From Methanocella_A sp963792125 (lineage in GTDB: Archaea > Halobacteriota > Methanocellia > Methanocellales > Methanocellaceae), in assembly GCA_963792125.1 (NCBI GenBank), contig CAWBVA010000002.1, positions 1-64,000 of the forward strand: a stretch of 64,000 bases of DNA, in the 5' to 3' direction. Below, piece after piece: positions 19,766 to 29,991 of the stretch. Numbering within the stretch: the first letter of the stretch is position 1; the number at the start of each line of letters is the position of its first letter. Both the position numbers and the translations under genes were made by a program. The notes beneath the pieces were generated by a model, which saw only the letters and a program-made list of their open reading frames with translations, was not told the origin of the DNA and made no database searches.

Positions 19766-20713
19766 TTATTTTATCGCTATCGCGACAATGATGGTCAGGC
19801 TGAAGAAATAGATGGCTAATGCGCCCACTACGATGTACGGGACCAGCCCTGCGGGGTGTTCCCGGAATTTGACCAGGCCCAGGCCCACCCATACCATGGC
19901 CGGGATAAGTACCAGGGTAACGAGTGCCGCAGAAGGAATGTATCCCAGCGCTACGGCCACTACAAGACATACGAACGAAAGGGCACAGCAGGCCGCGAAC
20001 AGGCCGATCGTTGTCCTTTTGCCCAGCAGGACAGCGGCGCCGACCTTGCCGGAGGCACGGTCTGCGTTGTAGTCCGGGAACTCGAGGACGACAAAACCGG
20101 CGGTAGCCAGGAACGCGACAGGCATAGCGACGAAGACTGCAGCGGCCAGGGCCGGCTGCATGGCCATTGTGTCATTGATCGAATACGGGGGCGCCTGGGT
20201 CACCAGCGCGCCCAGCGCGGTCAGCGGGAAGGAGAGGAACCAGGTGATCTCGCCCAGCAGCCGGTATGCCAGCCGCAGCGGAGGCGCAGTGTACAGGGCG
20301 CCGAGGCCTACCCCGACAACCCCGAACAGGAACACCGCCGGGCTCCGGGTAAAGACTATGAACATCCCGATTGCGATGCACAGGGCGAAACATATAGAGC
20401 CTGCCGCCAGCACGTGAGACGGCTTCAGGATGCCGTCGACCAGCAGCCCGGTGCCCCCGGTGAACGGCGTGCGCTCCTTGTTGATGACATCGGCGCCCGA
20501 CCTGAAGTCGAAGTAGTCGTTGAACGCGATCGTCCCGGCGTGCAGGAGCACGATGGCCACGAGCGACAGTATGAAATACGTCCAGCTGAACTGCTCCGGG
20601 TAATAGTCGTATGCCACGAGTGATCCGATGATCACCGGCACGACGCCGAACAGCAGGAATATTAGCCGGAACTCCTTCGTCCAGGCGCCAATCCGGGACA
20701 GCATAAAGCTCAT
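19766..20713 (-). CDS. UbiA-family prenyltransferase (MenA-like)
   Basis: 315 residues and about nine membrane helices. The two Asp-rich motifs are complete: NDYFDFRSGAD near residue 66 (N-D-x-x-D) and DYNADRASGK near residue 210, which bind the Mg-prenyl diphosphate. This pair, with RTPFTGGTG after the first motif, is closest to the 1,4-dihydroxy-2-naphthoate prenyltransferase branch. In archaea, relatives also make prenylated lipids and quinone- or phenazine-like carriers, so the acceptor cannot be fixed. Start at the ATG at 20713. A shared 39-base gap with the divergent CpXC gene contains TTATATAAAAAATAT. Intact frame. Confidence 0.85.
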   Translation of the reverse strand: MSFMLSRIGAWTKEFRLIFLLFGVVPVIIGSLVAYDYYPEQFSWTYFILSLVAIVLLHAGTIAFNDYFDFRSGADVINKERTPFTGGTGLLVDGILKPSHVLAAGSICFALCIAIGMFIVFTRSPAVFLFGVVGVGLGALYTAPPLRLAYRLLGEITWFLSFPLTALGALVTQAPPYSINDTMAMQPALAAAVFVAMPVAFLATAGFVVLEFPDYNADRASGKVGAAVLLGKRTTIGLFAACCALSFVCLVVAVALGYIPSAALVTLVLIPAMVWVGLGLVKFREHPAGLVPYIVVGALAIYFFSLTIIVAIAIK

Positions 20714-20723
20714 ATCGTCTGCT

Positions 20724-20738
20724 GGTTATATAAAAAAT
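20724..20738 (+). promoter_or_regulatory. TATA box for the CpXC gene (probable leaderless transcript)
   Basis: GGTTATATAAAAAATATC lies about 20-28 bases upstream of the ATG at 20753. With the usual archaeal spacing the transcript would start at or next to the start codon. Confidence 0.45.
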
Positions 20739-20752
20739 ATCCGGTGTGACCC

Positions 20753-21148
20753 ATGTCGAACAGCGAACAGGTTGAGATCAAGTGCCCTAAGTGCGGCGCG
20801 GAGCAGGTGGCCACGGTCTGGAGAAAGCTTGACGCAACATCCGATACCGGGGTCAGGGAAGCGCTGTTCGGGTGGGAGATCAACATTTTCAACTGCAACG
20901 CCTGCGACCTCCGGGCACAGATGCCCGTCGGCCTGCTCTACACAGACCCTGTCAAGCAATTTTCTGTACAGTTCTACCCGATGGACGCCCTGGGAAAAGA
21001 CGAGTTCTACGAGGGTTTCAGGCGGGACGGGGAGCCGCTGGACGATGCTGCCAGGACAGACAGCCCCCGGCCTCATATCGTCTTTGACATGGCTGAAATG
21101 ATGCGCTACATCGTCTTCCGGGAAATCGCATTTGAAAAAGGGCAGTGA
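20753..21148 (+). CDS. CpXC-domain zinc-ribbon protein
   Basis: 131 residues. It opens SNSEQVEIKCPKCGAEQVATVW and has a second pair in FNCNACDLRAQMPVGLLY, the C-P-x-C ... C-x-x-C arrangement of the CpXC family, a predicted structural zinc ribbon followed by a mixed alpha/beta tail. Family members are small cytosolic proteins of unknown biochemical role. The ending MMRYIVFREIAFEKG is also typical. Intact. Its stop touches the stop of the convergent TPR gene. Confidence 0.8.
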   Translation: MSNSEQVEIKCPKCGAEQVATVWRKLDATSDTGVREALFGWEINIFNCNACDLRAQMPVGLLYTDPVKQFSVQFYPMDALGKDEFYEGFRRDGEPLDDAARTDSPRPHIVFDMAEMMRYIVFREIAFEKGQ

Positions 21149-22444
21149 TCAGGCGATATTCCTGATGCCTGACTTCCCGTTGTGCTTCAGGTTCCTGAGC
21201 TCGGCCAGGTGGGCTCTGATGCCCCGTACACGGCGATCGCCACTTTCCGAACGCTTGAGGAACTTTTCATAGGCATCGGCCGCCGCTTCCGGCTCGGCCC
21301 TGCGGTCTGCGATACAGCCGAGATAATAATAAGCTTCGGGCAGTGCGGGGTTCAGCCGTATGGCTACTTCCAGCTCCGCCTTTGCTTCGGCGTCACGATC
21401 CATCCCGGACAGCGCCACCCCGAGGTTGATATATGCCAGGCAGTTGCCGCCATCCAGGCGGATGGCTTCCCGGAACTCGAGTGAAGCATTATAGGAATCC
21501 CCGGTGAGCAGCAGGAGAATCCCCAGATCGTTGTGTATAGCCGGATCCCCCGCGTTACAGGACAGCGCCTGCCGGAACTCCAGCACGGCCCGCTCGTACA
21601 TGCCTTTGTCCACATAGGCGTTCGCGAGATTATAATGTCCCTGGTAGTCGCCGGGGCTGATCTCCACTGCCCGCCGGTACTCGCGTATGGCCTCGTCCAG
21701 CCTGCCGGCCATCTGCAGCGCTTTGCCCAGGCCGTTGATCGCCGCGAGGTTCTTCGGCTCGATGTTCAGTGCTTTGCCGAACACGACGATAGCCTCCTCG
21801 TGCTTCCCTTCGTGAAGAAGTGCGTCCGCATAATGTGTCAGCACCTCCGTGTTCCCGGGTCCCTTTTCCAGCAGCTTCCGGAACTCTGCAATGGCGTCGA
21901 CCACGACGCCGGTCTTTAGCAGGGACATGCCGAGCATATGCCTGGCCTCGTGATCGGAAGGGTTGATGCCCAGCGCCCGCCGGAGCTCCAGGATCGCTTC
22001 GGGGTACAACCGCTTGTGGAAGAACGCAGCGCCCATGCCCGAGTAAATCGAAGAGCAGTTCATGCCCAGCAGCGTACATTCCCGGAACTTTTTGATCGCT
22101 TCGTCGTCAAGGCCCAGCCCCAGGTACGCCCGGCCCAGCTCGTAATGAGCTTCCACACGATTAGGGTCGACGGCCAGCGCATTCTTCAGGAACAGCACGG
22201 CCTCATCATACTGCTTATTGCGGACGTGAGCCATGCCCAGCAGCGTCAGCGCCGCGACGTAATCCGGCTTGAGACGCACCGCCTCCCGGCCTTCGAGGAT
22301 GGCACTGTACAAAAGCTGCATATCCTGGCCGGCGCTCTTCTGGAGCAGTGCATAGCCCAGCGTATAATGAGCTTCCGGGCTATCAGGGGAGGCGTGTACT
22401 GCTTCGATGAGCCTGGCGAGAAATGCATCTTGTTCCTTGATCAT
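21149..22444 (-). CDS. Tetratricopeptide-repeat protein
   Basis: 431 residues from the ATG at 22444 (MIKEQDAFLARLIEAVHASP); an earlier TTG at 22468 is less likely. It is built almost entirely of about a dozen 34-residue TPR units with the expected W/L-x2-L/I/Y-x3-A-x-A pattern, for example YDEAVLFLKNALAVDPNRVEAHYELGR (cut here for length) and its successors. No enzymatic domain, signal peptide or membrane helix. TPR arrays serve as protein-binding scaffolds; the partner is not evident from the neighbours (CpXC protein, helicase). Gene intact in a single frame. Confidence 0.88.
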   Translation of the reverse strand: MIKEQDAFLARLIEAVHASPDSPEAHYTLGYALLQKSAGQDMQLLYSAILEGREAVRLKPDYVAALTLLGMAHVRNKQYDEAVLFLKNALAVDPNRVEAHYELGRAYLGLGLDDEAIKKFRECTLLGMNCSSIYSGMGAAFFHKRLYPEAILELRRALGINPSDHEARHMLGMSLLKTGVVVDAIAEFRKLLEKGPGNTEVLTHYADALLHEGKHEEAIVVFGKALNIEPKNLAAINGLGKALQMAGRLDEAIREYRRAVEISPGDYQGHYNLANAYVDKGMYERAVLEFRQALSCNAGDPAIHNDLGILLLLTGDSYNASLEFREAIRLDGGNCLAYINLGVALSGMDRDAEAKAELEVAIRLNPALPEAYYYLGCIADRRAEPEAAADAYEKFLKRSESGDRRVRGIRAHLAELRNLKHNGKSGIRNIA

Positions 22445-23148
22445 ATGGTCATACCGGCGGCAGCGCAATAAAATGCTAAGTTTACTTATTTAATGTAAAA
22501 CTATATTAAAATTTTTATTTCAATTTCTGAATTGCAGAAAGAGGTTTTCCATTTGCTAATTGTAAAAATGGATGTGTAAAAATGAGTCCTGCGTATGTTT
22601 TAGATATATGGCTTTGTGCACGTCACTACGCTGCGCTTGCGGCCACAAAGACACTAAGATACAAAGGCGAACAAAGACAATGAAAACGGAAGACACGACG
22701 TAAGACCACGTTATCAGGTAATTGCCAGCGCAGTCTTAATGTTAACTTGTGTACTTGTGTTAGTCATGGGAATTTTTTGTATGCAGATAAGGCATTCACG
22801 CAGAGACACAGAGTCCACAGAGTACACGATTGTCTTGATCAAGGGCTCGTTCTCGTCTTTACGTACTCTGTGTTCCTGTGGCTCTGTGTACTTCGTATTA
22901 GATGCCTTATCAGCTAATCAACATTTACCGAATGATTATATCGTACCGAGTTCTTTGTGTCTCTGTGGCCTGCAAGCGCAGCGTAATGCGTGCAGTCGGA
23001 TACGCTCACTACTCGACATTAGAAAATCCGGAAGAGTAGTAAAAATGATTATTTTTATCCCGCTCACCAATCAGGTTATTATGGGACAAGCGCCATTACA
23101 GTAAATGGACGAACGACAGACGATTTTCGTCCTGGAGCCTGAATTTCG
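22445..23148. other. 704-base gene-free region containing an inverted-repeat element
   Basis: The TPR promoter side (22445-22615) is AT-rich. The rest, 22619-22994, is the inverted-repeat element listed separately. The last 150 bases lead to the helicase ATG at 23149. No frame in this stretch looks coding. Confidence 0.5.
22619..22994. repeat. Inverted-repeat (MITE-like) element, CACAGAG family
   Basis: The left end (22619-22667) has CTACGCTGCGCTTGCGGCCA followed by CAAAGACACTAAGATACAAA. The right end (22951-22994), reverse-complemented, gives TTACGCTGCGCTTGCAGGCC followed by ACAGAGACACAAAGA, an imperfect terminal inverted repeat of about 45 bases. An inner pair of CAGAGACACAGAG-like words at 22800-22830 and 22860-22895 is also inverted. 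About 376 bases with no credible gene. Confidence 0.6.
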
Positions 23149-26240
<3,092 letters not shown>

Positions 26241-26258
26241 TGCAACTGAAGGGATTGC

Positions 26259-26408
26259 ATGCTATATGAGGAAATGGTAAAAATCATATCAAGCTTAAAC
26301 CTGGGTGAAAGAAAATCAATTATCACGGACAGTGAAGGTGTCGAACTTTATGTCGTCAGGCCAGAGATTGTATCCTCCAGGTTGAAAAACAAGTATGATG
26401 CCACATAA
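26259..26408 (+). CDS. Small ORF of 49 residues, unknown
   Basis: Starts at the ATG at 26259 (MLYEEMVKIISSLNLGERKS) and ends KNKYDAT at 26408, 18 bases after the helicase-nuclease gene. It is hydrophilic, with no signal or membrane segment and a predicted short helix plus strands (DSEGVELYVVRP). It overlaps the next ORF by 14 bases, so the three genes could be co-transcribed. I do not recognise it; it may be a small accessory protein or a chance frame. Confidence 0.35.
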   Translation: MLYEEMVKIISSLNLGERKSIITDSEGVELYVVRPEIVSSRLKNKYDAT

Positions 26409-26873
26409 AAATTTCCAGATATGCATAAAGCAAAAATATCAGGACTTCAAGCCTAACCACCTCCGCGTGCTGATCGACCTAAGCCTGAAAGTCAAGGCCC
26501 AGCCGAAGCTAAAAGAAAGGATGCTCCTCGCATTTGACAATATTTACTAGGGCATGACCCGGTAAAGGAAGTCGAGCAGTTCAAGGACATTACGTTTCCC
26601 CATTTCCTGAACTCAATGGAGATCATCGCCTGCCTGTCCCAGCTATTCTTGATCGAGCAGGAGTTGAACTATTCGCGAGAAAGCCACTATGATCCGAAAG
26701 GATTGTTCTACCAGGGCTGGGTACGCGAGTTCATCGACAGCCCGAAAGAGATGGAGATCATGTGTGTGAGCGCAGCCAGAGGACAGCCTCCGAACACGAA
26801 ATATACCGGCAAGGAAAATAAGAAATCGAGAAAATATCAGTCTGACCTTGAGCCATTATGGTATTTAAAATGA
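26395..26873 (+). CDS. Unrecognised protein beside the adenine methylase, one frameshift
   Basis: The ATGATG at 26395 gives MMPHKNFQICIKQKYQDFKP, running to about 26550 (LLAFDNIY). The frame then shifts by one and continues GHDPVKEVEQFKDITFPHFL, with LNSMEIIACLSQLFLIEQEL and a basic, conserved-looking tail (RGQPPNTKYTGKENKK, then SDLEPLWYLK) ending at 26873. About 157 residues, soluble. It is tail to tail with the Dam-like methylase with a 6-base gap. Position next to a methylase makes a restriction or modification-associated role possible, but no nuclease motif is evident. Confidence 0.5.
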
Positions 26874-26879
26874 CCATTT

Positions 26880-27819
26880 TTAATAGTTCATGATGATCAA
26901 TTCATTGATCGGCCCGCGTTTCGAAGCGTCGCAATTGATCATCCGGCTGGCATGTGTTCTTTCGATGCGGAAGCCCTTGTACAATTTCTCGAAGAAGTTA
27001 TCCTTCGGGTTCTCGTTCTTCGGGTCCGAGTTGCTAAGCATCAGATAAGCCCCTCTCTTGCCCATGTCCCGGAAAAACTTAGCGAGACGTTTCTGGTCGT
27101 TGTCGTCAAAGCCGTCTTTCGCATAGCCCGTGAAGCTCGACGTCGCGTTCAACGGCCGGTATGGAGGGTCGAGATAGATGAACGTCTGCCTGGTCGACAA
27201 ATGGCTTTGCGGCACTAAAGTCACCGCAGATGACCTTTGTATTCTTCAGGGCTTTGTAGACTTCCTTGAGGTTCTCGGCGTTACAGATTTTAGGGTTCTT
27301 GTATTTGCCGAACGGCACATTGAACTCGCCCTTGCTGTTCTGCCGGAACAGGCCGTTGAAGCACGTCTTGTTCAGGAAGATCAACTGTGCAGTACGGTCT
27401 ACCCATTCTTTGTGATATTTGTCAAAGTTAAAGTCAGAGAGCTGGCGATTGTAATCCTCCCTGATATCATAGAACAATTTTTCCCGGCCAGCATCATCCT
27501 TACCCAGGTAATCAGCCTCTGCTACGGCCAGTTTCTTGATTAGCGCTTTCGGGCTTCGCTGGATCGCCGTATAGCCTATGACCAGTTCCGGGTTTATGTC
27601 GAACAGATACGACTGCTTTACCTCGAACTTGTTCTTCAGGCAAAAGAACATAGCGCCGCCGCCCACGAAAGGCTCGACGTAATTTTCGATAATGCCGCTT
27701 TCCACCATGTCCGCTGGCATGCGCTTGATCAGCGCATCAAGCAACTGCGTCTTGCCGCCGGCCCATTTAAGAAACGGCCTTGCAGTGAGGATGGACCTGT
27801 TAGAAAGCGTCGTCTGCAT
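26880..27819 (-). CDS. dam: D12-class DNA adenine-N6 methyltransferase (Dam-like), one frameshift
   Basis: About 312 residues. FLKWAGGKTQLLDALIKRMP (motif X) lies near residue 16, EPFVGGGAMFFCL (motif I, SAM binding) near residue 48, FLNKTCFNGLFRQNSKGEFN (target-recognition side) in the middle, and after a frame change near 27195 the catalytic DPPY in TFIYLDPPYRPLNATSSF (motif IV). The C-terminus ends GPINELIIMNY. The enzyme transfers a methyl group to adenine N6; class relatives recognise GATC, but specificity is not readable here. It may be an orphan or part of a restriction-modification pair with the convergent ORF at 26395. Confidence 0.85.
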
Positions 27820-28009
27820 GCGATATCTGCATTATGCCTGCACCTACATTAAGCTTCTGTCTCTCATTTTAGCATGTCAGGGCCCTTTAAGTAACGTTAA
27901 ACGTTTAAGACATGATAATAATCGTATCCAACTACCCTACATCCGCATTTCTGCCCGGTAACCTTCAAGTCCCCGCGGGTAATATCCGACAATTATAGGG
28001 GGATGGATA

Positions 28010-28393
28010 GTGAAAAGCATCAACAGACTAGCCATACTGATGGCTGCTACCGCTATGCTCATGGCCACAATCGCCATCGCGCCGACCAACGCACAACTGA
28101 CCGCAGTCGACGTACGGGTTCCCGAGCATCTACCAGAACGCACTGACCACGGCGTTCAGCAGGGACATCGTTTCCGCGACCAACTTCGAAGACGTGAACA
28201 TCAGACTTCGGCGCCTGCATGGCGCGGGCTGCGGCTCGGCTTCGGCGGGTTCCCGTCGATATCTCGCAGACGTCGGAACAGACATACTTCGCAGGAGCAC
28301 ACGGACTACCTGCACACCGAGGAGACCACGGCGTTTAACTACCCGTACGTCGGCGTGGGCGGGCTTAGCGGACTGCCACTCGGACTTTGTTGA
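28010..28393 (+). CDS. Small secreted protein, several frameshifts
   Basis: A GTG at 28010 after GGGGGATGG starts a clean signal peptide (VKSINRLAILMAATAMLMAT, IAIAPTNA). The mature part alternates between frames: YGFPSIYQNALTTAFSRDIV then SATNFEDVNI, next FGGFPSISQTSEQTYFAGA, next HTDYLHTEETTAFNYPYVGV, ending GGLSGLPLGLC at 28393. The composition of the stitched protein is coherent (aromatic, Gly- and Ser-rich), which argues for one gene of about 125 residues rather than random frames. It could also be a genuine pseudogene. Family unknown. Confidence 0.4.
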   Translation: MKSINRLAILMAATAMLMATIAIAPTNAQLTAVDVRVPEHLPERTDHGVQQGHRFRDQLRRREHQTSAPAWRGLRLGFGGFPSISRRRRNRHTSQEHTDYLHTEETTAFNYPYVGVGGLSGLPLGLC

Positions 28394-28513
28394 AGCCGCC
28401 AAGGTTCTAAGAGAAGACGCCAAGGCGCCACTTGCACCGAAAGGGCTGAAGGCGCCAAGTCTTTTTAAAGTTTCAAGCAGTAAAGGGGCCAAGAAGAGAC
28501 GCCAAGGCGCCAC
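28389..28513. repeat. GCCAAG-unit repeat remnant with a direct repeat
   Basis: AGACGCCAAGGCGCCAC occurs at about 28415 and again at about 28497, with further GCCAAG words between (GCCGCCAAGG, GGCGCCAAG, GGGGCCAAG). Units match the inner arrays of the inverted-repeat elements downstream, but no GGCTATGCGC end is seen. Probably a decayed partial copy. Confidence 0.5.
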
Positions 28514-28590
28514 AATAGAAAATATTAGATATGAGGACACCGGTTCTGATTCAATGTGAGATGGCATAGTAGCATGCCGTTTATAGAAAT

Positions 28591-28656
28591 AGTCTTGGCG
28601 TTCTTGGCGGTACCTGGCGATCTTGGCGCGCTTTACCAGCTGCGCATAGCCACTGA
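28591..28656 (-). repeat. Solo end of the GGCTATGCGC/GCCAAG element
   Basis: Read on the minus strand: GGCTATGCGCAGCTGGTAAA, then GCGCGCCAAGATCGCCAGGT, then ACCGCCAAGAACGCCAAG. This is one terminal repeat in the orientation opposite to the copy at 28716, with no matching partner on its left side. Confidence 0.5.
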
Positions 28657-28715
28657 CAGGTGTATAAAATATTACAACCTGTATAATGATTGTAGTGACA
28701 TGCAGGCTTTGTACA

Positions 28716-29305
28716 GGCTATGTGTGAAGGAACGCCCGGAACAGTTCTTCAAGCTCGCCAAGGTCGCCAAGAGCCAAGGGCGCCAAGGAGATTAAAGTTC
28801 ATATGTGTGGCGACATAATTACTCTGTTAATTCCATCTTTAATAAAATCAGTATTGAAATTGATAAGATAGCCCAGACGATTATTGGATAATTTAATATA
28901 TGTTCGTATTTGCCTATGATGCACCGGTAATAGTTTATCAATGTTTTTAATTCAATGACAATTTCGTTTTCTACTAATAGATCAATTCTATAGGCATCTT
29001 CAACGATCGTCATCATCAATCATTACGGTAAATATACTTCTGATTGTACTTTGAATCCTCTTTTCCTTAATTCTTTACACAATGCATCTCGGTAGAAATG
29101 TTCCAGAAGCCCTGGCCCCCATCTTTTATACACTGCAAATGCTGCATCTACAACTTCTGTTCCGATTTTATCTAAATATTCTGGTGGTTCTTCATATCTT
29201 GGATTATATTGGACATATTCTAATCACCTCACATATATATTATAAAAAATCTTGGCGCTCTTGGCTCTTGGCGCCCTTGGCGAGCTTAACAGGATGCGCA
29301 TAGCC
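28716..29305. mobile_element. Inverted-repeat element carrying a GxxExxxY gene
   Basis: The left end GGCTATGTGTGAAGG leads to AGCTCGCCAAGGTCGCCAAG and AGCCAAGGGCGCCAAGG (to 28793). The right end, reverse-complemented, is GGGCTATGCGCATCCTGTTA then AGCTCGCCAAGGGCGCCAAG and AGCCAAGAGCGCCAAG (from 29305 back to 29252). The inner 36 bases match almost perfectly in inverted orientation, and both outer ends share GGCTATG. The only gene inside is the GxxExxxY gene at 28799-29216. No transposase is present. Whether the unit moves is inference; a related gene-less copy lies at 31655-31916. Confidence 0.55.
28799..29216 (-). CDS. GxxExxxY (PD-(D/E)XK-like) protein, about three frameshifts
   Basis: The ATG at 29216 follows GAGGTGATTAGA. 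Stitched reading: YNPRYEEPPEYLDKIGTEVV, then AVYKRWGPGLLEHFYRDALC containing the family motif G-P-G-L-L-E-x-F-Y, then ELRKRGFKVQSEVYLP, then YRIDLLVENEIVIELKTL, where the D and E-x-K match the nuclease-fold active-site pattern. It ends IKLSNNRLGYLINFNTDF, IKDGINRVI at 28799. About 135 residues, normal for the family. Frame changes lie near 29210, 29025 and 28950. Members are small predicted nuclease-fold proteins of unknown role. It sits exactly between two inverted repeats. Confidence 0.7.
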
Positions 29306-29352
29306 CTGGAAACATTTTACTTCGCAAGCGTTGAAAGAATAACAAATCCAAC

Positions 29353-29909
29353 TCAATCGACCTCGCTTGCATCGATGTCGCTGAACGTGAGATTATGAAC
29401 CGGGTGCACGTAGTCACGACGATAGATGACGGAACTAAAGGGTAACATGCCTGCCTGAAAAATTCGCCCATCTGAAATATATCCCCAAACTTCAACGGAG
29501 CTGTCGGGCCGATGATTGCCCTTTCTGCTTTGACCATGCTGGACATTTCTCTATATATTTCCGGCACATTATCCGGGTCTGAAATGTCTACTCGTATGTG
29601 TATATCGATAAACGTGTGATTGATAATCGAGTTTGGCTCTGCGATTTCTAATGTTAAAATGCCGCTGTAGTTAATAGAGGTGATATTTAGACCAATTTAT
29701 TGGACTGATAATCTGATCTTCGGAAGGTAGAACAAAAGTATCGTTACTATGATGAACATATGGAGTAGACAGAGATATTTGTCGTTATATTGAGTGATGT
29801 CTGATTAACTGATTCGTTCGCAATATGTTCCGGCCAAATCATGATGCTAAACGCTACTGATACGAGTATTATTGTTACAATACCGAATCCCAGGAAATAT
29901 TTTCTTCAT
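29353..29909 (-). CDS. Membrane-anchored extracellular protein with many sequons, about three frameshifts
   Basis: The ATG at 29909 after GGTGATTTAA gives MKKIFLGFGIVTIILVSVAF, an N-terminal helix, then a polar outside domain: IWPEHIANESVNQTSLNITT, then after a shift near 29745 PYVHHSNDTFVLPSEDQIIS and PINWSKYHLY, then after a shift near 29680 NYSGILTLEIAEPNSIINHT and FIDIHIRVDISDPDN. The end is VIYRRDYVHPVHNLTFSDID at 29353. About 185 residues with at least eight N-x-S/T sites. The topology resembles the gene at 23-771. Family unknown; it is recognisable only by joining frames. Confidence 0.5.
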
Positions 29910-29991
29910 TTAAATCACCGAGCGTAGAAGGTAAATGGCCCTCGCGTTCCCCCATAGTTCATTTCGAAGGATCCTGACCCATCATAGATAA

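Noticed and set aside
28389..28520. GCCAAG arrays as a CRISPR
   Set aside because: Units are 7-10 bases, irregular, with no spacers of constant length and no cas genes nearby.
28194..28559. 121-residue Arg-rich plus-strand frame
   Set aside because: It is a shifted reading of the small secreted protein plus repeat sequence.
28556..28795. 79-residue plus-strand frame
   Set aside because: It lies wholly within the repeat ends and reads through the GCCAAG array; composition follows the repeat, not a protein.
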